Notes: a model not told the origin generated them from the sequence alone. DNA of 64,000 nt from an uncultured Mucilaginibacter sp. (GCA_903864275.1 CAIPFE010000046.1:124001-188000), one strand, 5' to 3'. Positions 8,413 to 16,376 are shown, numbered from the stretch's first letter. A program made the numbers and translations.

Positions 8413-8682
8413 TCAGTATTCCGCCATAATTTCATCCACGTAGCACCACAGCCAGCGTTCACCGGGCTCGGCAGAGATCACCACCGGGTGCGCTGACGCG
8501 TGTGCATGTTTGCTGGCATGCCTGTTTGGCGAACTATCACAGCAAAGCGTAACACCGCAAGTTTGACAGGTACGCAGGTGCATCCAGGTTCCATGGATTT
8601 TTATACATTCTTCGCATACGTAATCCTTTGCATGTTTAAGGGTTTTAATGGCCGTTAAATGTTCGCAGATATCGTCTTCCAT
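8413..8682 (-). CDS. UBP-type zinc finger protein
   Basis: 89 residues, almost all a zf-UBP domain. Metal ligands are visible in order: C6-x-H8, C23-x2-C26, C39-x2-C42, CC at 47-48, a His-rich stretch (NRHASKHAHASAH) and WLWC near the end. In eukaryotes this fold binds the ubiquitin C-terminus. Bacteria lack ubiquitin, so here it is a zinc-binding adaptor of unknown partner. It lies 40 bases after the thioredoxin-reductase-like gene on the same strand and is probably in its operon. From general knowledge, bacterial zf-UBP genes are often near fused response-regulator/thioredoxin-reductase genes, which supports a shared pathway. Confidence 0.85.
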   Translation of the reverse strand: MEDDICEHLTAIKTLKHAKDYVCEECIKIHGTWMHLRTCQTCGVTLCCDSSPNRHASKHAHASAHPVVISAEPGERWLWCYVDEIMAEY

Positions 8683-8722
8683 AATAAAATTTTATTTTTT
8701 TAAAACTTAGTCAACTAACTAA

Positions 8723-9790
8723 CTACACCTCCGCCAGGTACTTGTGGACAAAGCTAATTGCCATTGATCCTTCGCCAACAGCTGATGCCACCCGGTTCAT
8801 GGCGCCTGAACGCACATCACCGGCGGCAAAAATACCGCTGCAGCTGGTTTCCAGTAAAAACGGGTCACGGTTCATTTTCCATATTTTACCGAAGTCATCA
8901 TGCCTTCTCAACTCGCGCCCGGTTTCAATAAAGCCTTTTTCGTCTGTAATGATGTTGAGCTTTATCCAGTCAGTATAAGGTTTTGCACCAATAAAGATAT
9001 AAAGCGCAGCGGCCGCCCTGGTATCGGTTTCTTTTGTTTTTACATTGATGAGCGTTAATGTTTCAAGGCAGTTGCTTCCCCCCGCTTCTTTTATTTCAGT
9101 ATCCGTTAATAGATGGATGTTCGGGATATTTTCTATCTGCTGTATCAAATACGCCGACATGGTATAGCTTAAGCTATCCTTCCGGATAATGATGTACACG
9201 TTTTTGGCGAACTTTGACAGGTAGACTGCGCCCTGCCCGGCAGAATTGCCCCCACCGATAATGTAGACTTCCTGGTCCTTACAGGCTGATGCTTCGGTCA
9301 TTGCAGCTCCGTAGTAAATGCCTGCGCCGGTAAAATTTTCAATTCCAGGGGCATCCAGCTTGCGATAATCAACGCCTGTCGTGATCACTACAGTGCGACT
9401 AATCACTTCCGGCCCATCGTCAAGAATAATGGTTTTGTACCCATCTTTTTGCGTGATGTCATTTACCATTTGCGGCGATAAAAATTCGGCGCCGAGGCGC
9501 TTAGCCTGGCTGATAGCGCGCCTTGTAAGGTCTGCGCCACTCAGTCCTGCCGGGAAGCCAAGATAATTTTCTATTCTTGAACTTGAACCTGCCTGTCCAC
9601 CGGGCGCCTTACGCTCTATCAGTAAAGTTTTTAAACCTTCGGATGCCCCATAAACTGCCGCTGCCAATCCAGCCGGGCCTGCGCCAATGATCACAACATC
9701 ATAAATATCGTTTGTGATCTGCGGGTTTGCCCCGATTTTTTCAGCGATAGCCTTTACATTTGGTTTAGTTAAAAAAAGTGCCGTCATCAA
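8723..9790 (-). pseudogene. Thioredoxin-reductase-like FAD/NAD(P)H part of a response-regulator fusion, separated by a frameshift
   Basis: About 320 residues of a TrxR-like pyridine nucleotide oxidoreductase. FAD-binding VIIGAGPAGLAAAVYG, NADPH-binding YIIGGGNSAGQGA and the closing FAD motif FAAGDVRSGAMNR are all present. The redox CxxC of true thioredoxin reductase is absent: the position reads IYYGAAMTEASAC. In the known family of fused response regulator/thioredoxin-disulfide reductases this module continues directly from the receiver and glutaredoxin-like domains. Here it begins in the +1 frame relative to the upstream ORF (9765-10385), across seven T (plus-strand A7, 9771-9777). With six T the two would read as one protein through DDGTFLTKPN. 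It is called pseudogene only because of that break; sequencing error is a real alternative. The ATG at 9788-9790 could start a separate protein. Confidence 0.8.
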
Positions 9791-10385
9791 ACACTATCAA
9801 CGGCAGTTGATCAACAGTTATTTTATTAAGTTCCAAAACATCCTTTGCATCCGGGTTTTTTTCAACATCCAGCCAGCGGTAGGGGATAAGGTTACTGGCA
9901 AGATAATCTTTAATGGTATGCGATTGCGGTGAGAACTGGTAGCCCACCAGCTTTATACCTTTAAACTCGGGGATATAATCATTTTGCCAGTCGTCAAGCA
10001 GGTCGTTTATTACAGGGTAAAGTTTTTCCTCGGGCGGGTCCCATGGTTTCATCAGGTAGTAATCAAGCTGTACATCGTTGATTGCCTTTATGGCAGCTTC
10101 GGTATCCGAATAGGCGGTCAACAATATCCGCTTCGCGTCGGGGAATATTTTTATAGCTTTCTCTAAAAATGCTACTCCCTCCATTTCCGGCATGCGCTGG
10201 TCGCAAACAAACATGGCAACAACATCCGAGCTGTTCTTCAGATCTGTAAGACTTTCCAGGGCTTCTGTTGCCGACGTAGTATTCATAATCTTATATTCCT
10301 TGCCGTACATCGTTTTCAGGTCGCGGCTTATTGCACGTAACACCTGGGGATCGTCATCTATCGAGAAAATTATGGGTCGTTCCAT
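9765..10385 (-). pseudogene. Response regulator receiver plus glutaredoxin-like domain; 5' part of a split fusion gene
   Basis: 206 residues. The receiver domain has the acidic cluster D10-D12, phospho-acceptor D62 (FVCDQRMP), the LLTAYSD switch Thr and the MKPWDPPEEK Lys. From about 142 follows a thioredoxin/glutaredoxin-like fold (GYQFSPQSHTIKDYL) in which the usual CPxC is SPQS, then VDQLPLIVFDDG. It stops at once after the T7 run, whereas homologues continue into a TrxR module, which is present in the next frame (8723-9790). A TATCTTTG -7 box lies 30 bases upstream. The histidine kinase gene just upstream on the same strand is the obvious phospho-donor. Confidence 0.85.
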
Positions 10386-10414
10386 TTTAGAAGTATAATT
10401 AAACTTTTATTGAG

Positions 10415-10422
10415 CAAAGATA
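10415..10422 (-). promoter_or_regulatory. Candidate -7 promoter box for the response regulator/TrxR gene
   Basis: Minus-strand TATCTTTG matches the Bacteroidota TAnnTTTG consensus exactly and lies 30 bases before the ATG. No well-spaced TTTG -33 element was found. It would allow this gene to be transcribed apart from the kinase. Confidence 0.45.
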
Positions 10423-10441
10423 AACAGGATTTGACATTCCA

Positions 10442-10491
10442 GCTCTTCAATAAGAGCCGAAATTGAACATCCGTCCCGATAGCTATCGGGA
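10442..10491. repeat. Two adjacent hairpins between kinase and regulator genes
   Basis: GCTCTT-CAAT-AAGAGC (10442-10457) is followed by the perfect 18-base palindrome TCCCGATAGCTATCGGGA (10474-10491). A 17/18 copy of the palindrome follows the thioredoxin gene at 36266-36283, so it is a dispersed element, probably a terminator or processing site. Confidence 0.6.
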
Positions 10492-10504
10492 TCCGAAATC
10501 AAAT

Positions 10505-11905
10505 TCATCCATTTATTGGAAAACAAACAATGAATTCCGTTTTACCGGGTGCTGATATTACTTTTATAGAACCATTATGCTGGTGAACAATTCGTTGCAC
10601 CACCTCAAGCCCAAGGCCTGTACCTTTGCCCATTTCTTTGGTGGTAAAAAACGGGTCAAATATCCTTGATTTTATGTCATCGGGTATGCCGGGCCCGTCG
10701 TCTATAATAAAAACATGAACAAATTCCCTGTCCTGTTCAGTTTTTACAGTTAATGTACCCTTCCCGTTTACTTCCATTGCGTCAAGGGCATTATCAATAA
10801 GGTTGGTCCACACCTGGTTAAGCTCACCTATCATCGCATTTACAGGGGGCAGTTTTTCGTCAAAATCTTCAATTAAAGTAATATTGCTTTTTTTTATCTT
10901 ATAACCAAGCATCGTTAGCGTATTGCGTATACCGATGTGGATATCGGCGCATTGCTTGTCCGACCCTCTGTCCATATGGGTAAACGTTTTTACAGAATTT
11001 ACCAGGTTAGCAATCCGCCGTGCCGATTCCTGTATATCTTCAACCATTTTTTCGGTAACCAGCAAATTGTTGATCCAGTTTAATACCGGCGAAAAATAGG
11101 CCGCCGGGATATGTTGGCCAATTTCTGCAAGATTTTCAATACTAAAACCAAAATCGACAAAATTTTCTGCCATGTCATCGCAGTCTTCTACCGCATGTTC
11201 TTCAAGCCAGTCGGATATTTCTTCTTCACGTTTTGTTTTTTCTTTTAACGTTAGGCGCGGCCTATCTTTTATTGCCAGTATCCTGAACAACTCGTCATTT
11301 ACCGCGTCAACCTGTGCAGCATCCATCCTTATGGCAATTACACTTTTAAAGGTGTGCGGCTGAAGTTTAAGGTGTTCAATAAGTGATACCGAATCGCGCA
11401 CAATGGCCGATGCGGGGTTATTCAGCTCGTGGGCAAGCCCGGCGGAAAGCTTTCCGAGCGCCATCATTTTTTCATTTTGCTGCTGCAGGGCTGTAAACTC
11501 GCGTACCCGGTTACTCATAACATGCACCATAGCCTGCGTAAGTTCAAAACGGTCCCTGATCATTTCCCTGACCTTCACGGTAGGGAAAGACAACAAATGA
11601 ATTTCGCCAACAGCAATACTGTTAACAGTTGCCGTAATGGCCCTGGAGTATGGCAGGTAGCCTGTAATATCGCCGGTGTTGAATGTGGTAATATCCCGCC
11701 TGATGCCATTTTGGTCCATAAATACATTTAGCTGCCCGTTAATAATAAAATGCGGGCCGGCCAGCGCGTGGCCCTGTACAGTTAGCAAGTGCCCGTCGGG
11801 CAGCAGGTATTCTTCACTGTTATCAATCAGCCATTGCAGCTGGTCGTCAGGCACATTCTTCAGGGCACTGAACGTTTTAAGGGTAGACACAGTAACTGGT
11901 TGCAT
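10505..11905 (-). CDS. Soluble sensor histidine kinase with N-terminal cyclic-nucleotide-binding domain
   Basis: 466 residues without membrane segments. Residues 1-130 form a Crp-like cNMP-binding barrel (FIINGQLNVFMDQNG, FNTGDITGYLPYS). The HisKA dimerisation helix has phospho-accepting H159 in SAGLAHELNNPASAI. The HATPase_c domain has the N box NQVWTNLIDNALDAM, G1 DDGPGIPDD and F/G2 box FDPFFTTKEMGKGTGLGLE. Cytoplasmic input by a small ligand or redox state is likely. The next gene on the strand is a response regulator, giving a simple two-component pair. It is divergent from the YjdJ-like acetyltransferase at 11974 across 68 bases. Confidence 0.92.
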   Translation of the reverse strand: MQPVTVSTLKTFSALKNVPDDQLQWLIDNSEEYLLPDGHLLTVQGHALAGPHFIINGQLNVFMDQNGIRRDITTFNTGDITGYLPYSRAITATVNSIAVGEIHLLSFPTVKVREMIRDRFELTQAMVHVMSNRVREFTALQQQNEKMMALGKLSAGLAHELNNPASAIVRDSVSLIEHLKLQPHTFKSVIAIRMDAAQVDAVNDELFRILAIKDRPRLTLKEKTKREEEISDWLEEHAVEDCDDMAENFVDFGFSIENLAEIGQHIPAAYFSPVLNWINNLLVTEKMVEDIQESARRIANLVNSVKTFTHMDRGSDKQCADIHIGIRNTLTMLGYKIKKSNITLIEDFDEKLPPVNAMIGELNQVWTNLIDNALDAMEVNGKGTLTVKTEQDREFVHVFIIDDGPGIPDDIKSRIFDPFFTTKEMGKGTGLGLEVVQRIVHQHNGSIKVISAPGKTEFIVCFPING

Positions 11906-11973
11906 AGAATTAAATGTAGGAATTATTCTTTAATTTTAACCGACTTTTTTTGATGGGCCAATGACCAAACAAT

Positions 11974-12255
11974 ATGCAAATAAAAAACAAAAATGATGGT
12001 AAAAGAGGAGTGTTTTATATGGAAGATGATGGCAAAGAGGTTGGCCTGATGCATTATACGCTTGCCGGCCCGGGTAAAATGATCATTGACCATACCGAAG
12101 TAAACGAGGCATATGAGGGGAAAGGCCTGGGCCTGCGGTTGGTAAAAGCGGGTGTGGCTTACGCGAGAGAAAATCATTTAAAAATATTACCCCTTTGTCC
12201 CTTTGCCAAAAAAATATTTGATATAACGCCTGCTTTTGCGGATGTTTTATTTTAG
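11974..12255 (+). CDS. Small GNAT acetyltransferase, YjdJ-like
   Basis: 93 residues, a minimal GNAT fold. The acetyl-CoA loop is in NEAYEGKGLGLRLVKAG, and LCPFAKKIF near the end is the usual finish of the COG2388-type small acetyltransferases. The substrate is unknown. In E. coli the homologous yjdJ lies next to yjdI, a 4Fe-4S mono-cluster protein. Here the following gene contains exactly that Fe-S domain fused to OsmC, so the association is conserved. The start is chosen at ATG 11974 because the beta hairpin containing GVFYMEDDGKE needs the upstream residues. Confidence 0.8.
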   Translation: MQIKNKNDGKRGVFYMEDDGKEVGLMHYTLAGPGKMIIDHTEVNEAYEGKGLGLRLVKAGVAYARENHLKILPLCPFAKKIFDITPAFADVLF

Positions 12256-12356
12256 TTCATAGTTTATGGATAGCAGTTGATGGCGGGAAAATGAAAATAT
12301 TAGATTTTTAGCTTTTGGACACGGCATGATTGATAATACCTAAAAACATTAATGAT

Positions 12357-12989
12357 ATGAAATACGCGTTGGAACATCCTATAATCGCCACCATCGGGAT
12401 GGAAAAATATAAATGCACTGTTACATGGCGGAATGGCAAATTTATTGCGGATGAACCTGAAAAATCGGGCGGAAAAGATAAAGGGCCGGATCCCACGACG
12501 CTATTGCTGTCATCACTTGGCACCTGTACGCTGGCTACATTGCGGATGTATATTGACAGAAAAGGATGGGATGTACCCAACATATCCGTGTCGGTAAATT
12601 TGTACCACGAAATCCGTGAAGGCAAAAATATTACCGTGATAGACCGGGACTTAAATTTTCTATCACCGGTAACTGATGAACAGCGCGAGCGGATGATACA
12701 GATTGCCCGGGTATGCCCCATTTCAAAAATTCTGGAAGGAGGGATACATATCCGCACTTTTGCATACAGTAACAGCGGAGAAGAAAAAAAGCATACCTAT
12801 GCCAACGAAGATATAACAGTGGTATGGAAGCCTGAACTTTGCAGACATTCTGCACGGTGCGCAACCCAACTACCAACAGTTTTCAATCCTGCAGCACGGC
12901 CCTGGGTTAATATGGACGGCGCTACCAGCCAGGAGATAAGGGAACAGGTGGCCAAATGCCCGACAGGGGCATTAAGTATTGCGAAGTGA
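12357..12989 (+). CDS. OsmC-family protein fused to a YjdI-like Fe-S (Fer4_19) domain
   Basis: 210 residues from ATG 12357; the upstream ATG at 12330 adds nine unlikely residues. The first ~135 residues are OsmC/Ohr-like, with DPTTLLLSSLGTCTLATLRM carrying the first active Cys and RVCPISKILEG the second, as in thiol peroxidases that reduce organic hydroperoxides. Residues ~148-210 are a divergent 4Fe-4S mono-cluster domain: VVWKPELCRHSARCATQLP and a final Cys in VAKCPTGALS. The two domains are separate proteins in many bacteria. The fusion plus the YjdJ-like neighbour suggests one redox function. Confidence 0.87.
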   Translation: MKYALEHPIIATIGMEKYKCTVTWRNGKFIADEPEKSGGKDKGPDPTTLLLSSLGTCTLATLRMYIDRKGWDVPNISVSVNLYHEIREGKNITVIDRDLNFLSPVTDEQRERMIQIARVCPISKILEGGIHIRTFAYSNSGEEKKHTYANEDITVVWKPELCRHSARCATQLPTVFNPAARPWVNMDGATSQEIREQVAKCPTGALSIAK

Positions 12990-13009
12990 AATAGTATAAA
13001 ACATTAAGT

Positions 13010-13885
13010 TCAATTCTTTAAGCTTTTAGCTATAGATTCAAAAGTATACTTTTCAGTCGTATAATTTTCGGCTTTTTTGACTAATCCCTTTGCCAGCTTT
13101 AGGGCCGTAGTTCCGTCTTTTGCTTTCGCGTTTTTATCCGGGTTATGTTGAAGGATCATGCCGAAAAGTATAACGTTTACATTTTGAAGGGTTTTCATAA
13201 GCGGCGTAAAACCCTGGTCGTCAGTAATATTTACGTTAACGCCTTTGTCGAGCAGAATTTTACCCATTTCTTCCTCTTTTTCCGATTTCCAGGGATTAAG
13301 ATCGCACAGAAAATTAAGCGGGGTTTCATTCTTTCCATTAAAGGCATAGGGTGCATTCAGATCGACGCCCTTTTCAGCAAACGCCCCTACAGCTTCATAA
13401 TCGAAAGCGGCGATGGCTGCATTTATATTGACATAATCTGGCTTAACATGGAATACTGTTGCCTGTTCAAGCAGGTGAAAATATAAAAAATCAAAAGTGA
13501 TCTCTTTTGCCTCCGCGTTAACAATAATGGCACAATTTGAGCATTTGTTAAACTTGTCATTAGAGTTCGTTACCAGGTACCGCCCCTCTGCAACTTTATT
13601 TACGTCAAGGTTAATAGATTTAATATAGTTTACGACCGCGCATTTGCTGCAATAAAAACTGATGTTGCCGGTAATTTTTTGGGCGCCCTCATCAATAATG
13701 ATCTTCGTAGTGCAGGGATAAGTATCCACCCTATCCTCACCGATGCTTAAACCTGTCTCGCGTTGGAGGCGTGCTGCATTATAGATCATATCGAGGCTAC
13801 GAATGGTATATTCCTTTTTCTGTGCAAATAAATTCGAAGAAGAAGCAAAAAATAAAGCAGTTAAAATGATGAATTTATATTTCAT
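13010..13885 (-). CDS. Secreted ankyrin-repeat protein with two CxxC pairs
   Basis: 291 residues if started at 13885 (MKYKFIILTALFFASSSNLFAQ, a good signal peptide). The longer frame to 14029 adds 48 residues that look non-coding and overlaps the KTSC remnant. The N-terminal half has FYCSKCAV and NKCSNCAI, a possible zinc-binding pair. The C-terminal half has ankyrin-type repeats: ETPLNFLCDLNPW, ILLDKGVNVNITDDQGFTPL and DKNAKAKDGTTALKLAKGL. Ankyrins mediate protein contacts; the partner is unknown. It is a single gene with no evident operon. Confidence 0.83.
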   Translation of the reverse strand: MKYKFIILTALFFASSSNLFAQKKEYTIRSLDMIYNAARLQRETGLSIGEDRVDTYPCTTKIIIDEGAQKITGNISFYCSKCAVVNYIKSINLDVNKVAEGRYLVTNSNDKFNKCSNCAIIVNAEAKEITFDFLYFHLLEQATVFHVKPDYVNINAAIAAFDYEAVGAFAEKGVDLNAPYAFNGKNETPLNFLCDLNPWKSEKEEEMGKILLDKGVNVNITDDQGFTPLMKTLQNVNVILFGMILQHNPDKNAKAKDGTTALKLAKGLVKKAENYTTEKYTFESIAKSLKN

Positions 13886-14025
13886 GATCGGCACGGGTTT
13901 AAAATCAAAATGACCGATAATTAACGGGATAAAAAATGTGATAAAAGTAGTAGTTGAATAATTTGTAGGATTGAAGGTATTAGCTATTTCCCTTATCAAC
14001 CGGGCTGTTAAATTGAAAAGCGGCC

Positions 14026-14222
14026 TCATTTTACTTTTTTATACCGATACGCCCCTTTGATCCGCAAGTTCAAAAAAGTTCCCATTGAGCCGGATCGCTT
14101 CATTTCTTCAAACACATCCTCCGGCACTTTGAAGTAGTCGTAAACGCTGCCCGATACAAAAAATACCCTCAATATCGACTTGTCCGATCATATTTAAAGT
14201 TCGCTACAACTGATGATGGCAT
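14026..14222 (-). pseudogene. KTSC-domain small protein, interrupted by a one-base frameshift
   Basis: The minus strand from ATG 14220-14222 reads MPSSVVANFKYDRTSRY and then hits TGA. In the +2 frame it continues at once as LRVFFVSGSVYDYFKVPEDV... to GAYRYKKVK and a stop at 14026-14028. Joined by inserting one base near 14171 (CGATATTGAGG to CGATATTTGAGG) it gives a complete KTSC domain of about 65 residues with the typical VYxYxxVP and FxxxIxxxYxY features. KTSC proteins are tiny, often next to lysyl-tRNA synthetases, and of poorly known role. A single T lost from a T run could be decay or an assembly error. Confidence 0.72.
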
Positions 14223-14269
14223 GGCGGTAACTCCTTATTATATCATCAACCAATGGCCTTATTTTTTGT

Positions 14270-14638
14270 TTATAGACGGGGTTTCGCAAGCGGCTTGTTC
14301 ATCACCAGATAAAAAAATAAGCCGCCTAAAATATATAGCGCCGTATCCACCCAGTCGGCGGTGTAGGCTTTTGACAGCAGCGGCAATAATCCTTCAAATA
14401 CCAAACTCACATAGATCACGATAAAAATCACATGCCGGGGGCCAAGCACGTAGTAGTTATTTTTGATAACGAACACCCGTTGAAACCACAGACCAAGGTT
14501 TGCTATAACCGGTATGGCAAAAGCGTCGTTAATAAACCCATTGAGATAGGGCATGGGATGGCCAAGTTTGCGGAAGGTAATTACGACCAGCCAGGTGAGG
14601 CAGCCGGCAATAAACCATCGATTAAACAATGTTTTCAT
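14270..14638 (-). CDS. Small hypothetical membrane protein
   Basis: 122 residues with about three or four hydrophobic segments (about 8-24, 40-57, 66-85, 97-114). It includes GFINDAFAIPVIANLGLWFQR and YVLGPRHVIFIVIYVSLVFE. No known family recognised. It starts directly after the stop of the zinc-ribbon membrane protein gene (zero spacing), so the two are co-translated and probably act together. The C-terminus is basic (KPLAKPRL). Confidence 0.72.
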   Translation of the reverse strand: MKTLFNRWFIAGCLTWLVVITFRKLGHPMPYLNGFINDAFAIPVIANLGLWFQRVFVIKNNYYVLGPRHVIFIVIYVSLVFEGLLPLLSKAYTADWVDTALYILGGLFFYLVMNKPLAKPRL

Positions 14639-14953
14639 TTAGCCGGTAAAAATGCTTAACAATACCAACAGCGTGGTGACAAAAATAAAAAAGGCTATCT
14701 GCACGTAATACGCCCACCAGCGCACAATATTTAAAAAGCGTTTAATCCAGCGCTTAATGAGACCGTCTTCCGGCTTTATAAAAAAGTAATCGTTTTCTTT
14801 TAACAACTCCCTGTTGATCTTTTTTTCGACCTCGCGCGAAAAACGCTGCGGTTCCAAAAACTCGCCGCAATTCAGGCACCTGTCGTCAACAAGGCCGTTC
14901 CACATGGTCCACTCATCGCAATGGGGGCATTTTATTTCCCTAACCTGGCTCAT
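14639..14953 (-). CDS. Zinc-ribbon membrane protein
   Basis: 104 residues. The N-terminal zinc ribbon has CPHCDEW and DDRCLNCGEFLEP (two CxxC pairs), followed by a charged helical linker (EVEKKINRELLKEND) and one C-terminal transmembrane segment (about 80-101). The layout matches small Bacteroidota proteins annotated as zinc-ribbon or DUF3667-like, though the family assignment is tentative. It is the first gene of a two-gene unit with 14270-14638. Confidence 0.72.
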   Translation of the reverse strand: MSQVREIKCPHCDEWTMWNGLVDDRCLNCGEFLEPQRFSREVEKKINRELLKENDYFFIKPEDGLIKRWIKRFLNIVRWWAYYVQIAFFIFVTTLLVLLSIFTG

Positions 14954-15087
14954 TAATTATATCTGGTAATCAAATATAATGTAAATTGGGTTAAGTGGGG
15001 GATTGCCGGTAACAAGCATTCGCCGATATTACTAAGTAATACCTGACTATTTTCCTGGTTGTGGCGCTATCCCGGACGATCCAGATT

Positions 15088-15702
15088 CTAATTTCTTTGG
15101 GCAGTTAAAACACCCATGTGGGGCGCTCCATACGTAAAAATACTGTGATTTATTATTTTAAAATCCCAATTATTAAACGTGTTTAGCAAATTCAGGAATA
15201 ATACATTGTCGTGGTATTCGACAGAAATGTTTGTAATACTTTTGACCTGGTCTTTATTGATATTGAACATTACTTTTTCAAAGCCTTCAATGTCGCAATT
15301 TATGCTTTCAATTTGATATTTTGTTATTAACTCAAGTAGATCGTTCGTCGTTGTTATTGTTTTTACAAGAAACTCAGAGCCATCACCTTTGAAATGCTCA
15401 TCGAAATAATCTTTTAGAACGTTGATATCATTTACATTCAAATCGACACCAATTATTTTTTTAGCGCCTTTATTTTTAAAGTATATAGGGGATGCTTCCT
15501 GAAGATCATCAACGTGCCACAAGCCACACCCAAGGTCAAGAACAATTTTGCCTGACACGTCAAGATGCTTCCAATGTACGCTTGAATTTTCGGAATTAAT
15601 TAATTCAGACACATTGGGAAGTTTCAGTTTTCTGAATTTCCTTTGGCTGTAATAGTTATAGCCAAACATGTACTCTCTTTTTACAATCTGGATAAACCCC
15701 AT
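15088..15702 (-). CDS. Class I SAM-dependent methyltransferase-like protein
   Basis: 204 residues. SAM motif I is seen in IVLDLGCGLWHVDD, and motif II/acidic loop in GAKKIIGVDLNVND. A later SINCDIEGFEKVMF is typical of FkbM-like methyltransferases. The N-terminal ~45 residues form a short helical cap. The DNA is visibly more AT-rich than its neighbours and the gene has no operon partners, so recent acquisition is plausible. The substrate is unknown. The start at 15702 is uncertain; MFGYNY at residue 12 is possible. Confidence 0.78.
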   Translation of the reverse strand: MGFIQIVKREYMFGYNYYSQRKFRKLKLPNVSELINSENSSVHWKHLDVSGKIVLDLGCGLWHVDDLQEASPIYFKNKGAKKIIGVDLNVNDINVLKDYFDEHFKGDGSEFLVKTITTTNDLLELITKYQIESINCDIEGFEKVMFNINKDQVKSITNISVEYHDNVLFLNLLNTFNNWDFKIINHSIFTYGAPHMGVLTAQRN

Positions 15703-15836
15703 CGGTTTTAAATGTCGTGTTTGAAAGCGGAACCTTGCAATAATACTATTTTATTTTTTGCCAAAAAGAAACAGCCCCAATTAAGTTATTGAATATGTCC
15801 GCATCCCTGGGAGTAAAGTAAAACGCCCTTCCGTCT

Positions 15837-16280
15837 TCACGCTGCTTCCAATATCCTTCTTAAATAATTTACCTGGCCCAAATGATAGCTGAAGTGCCCA
15901 AAAAAACCGGTTAGATAAAATGCGGTGCTTTTTTGCCCCCAAAATTCGAGCGCGTAAGTCTCTTCTAATCTTGACTGGCTAATTCCCGTTAAGCTTGTTT
16001 TAACCACTTCAATCGTGTTTTCGATGTCAGCAACCAGCTTTTCGCGGGGCACATCCTTTAATGAAAACTCTTGCTCGCGATTGCGCACGTAGCCTGTGCC
16101 GCCTATTAGCGTTCCCACAGTATAATTCAAATTTCCAAGCAGGTGCAAAACAAGCGTACCCGCCGGGTTAGTAACACCGTCGGCTATGCGCCAGATGTTT
16201 TCTTCGTCCTTAAAATTGTTTATTTCGTCTTTTAATTTTAAAAGGTCGCGTTCAAAAAGCTCGCTCAGATAATTTTCCAT
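15837..16280 (-). CDS. DinB/DUF1572-family protein
   Basis: 147 residues from ATG 16280 (MENYLSELFERDLLKL); the upstream extension to 16325 lacks coding character. It is a four-helix bundle of the DinB/YfiT type. Metal-ligand histidines are expected at LVLHLLGNLNYTVG and FFGHFSYHLGQVNYLRRIL. Related proteins include bacillithiol transferases and metal-dependent thiol enzymes, but DUF1572 members have no fixed function. An 18-base perfect palindrome lies about 80 bases upstream (16359-16376). Confidence 0.82.
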   Translation of the reverse strand: MENYLSELFERDLLKLKDEINNFKDEENIWRIADGVTNPAGTLVLHLLGNLNYTVGTLIGGTGYVRNREQEFSLKDVPREKLVADIENTIEVVKTSLTGISQSRLEETYALEFWGQKSTAFYLTGFFGHFSYHLGQVNYLRRILEAA

Positions 16281-16358
16281 AATGGTTGGTTTATAATTTG
16301 TGAGGAGGCAATTTACTAAGCGCAAAGTTATCTTTATGTCAATTTTTGCAGGTAATAA

Positions 16359-16376
16359 TTTAACATTAATGTTAAA
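16359..16376. promoter_or_regulatory. Perfect 18-base palindrome, candidate operator
   Basis: TTTAACATTAATGTTAAA is fully self-complementary. It lies 79 bases upstream of the DinB-family start and 64 bases past the serpin stop, both on the minus strand. No T run follows, so an operator is more likely than a terminator. Confidence 0.4.

Noticed and set aside
9771..9777. Programmed -1 ribosomal frameshift at the T7 run
   Set aside because: The downstream module is in the +1 frame, not -1, so classic slippery-heptamer -1 shifting would not join the parts.
13886..14029. N-terminal extension of the ankyrin protein to 14029
   Set aside because: The added 48 residues precede a proper signal peptide at 13885 and overlap the KTSC remnant.
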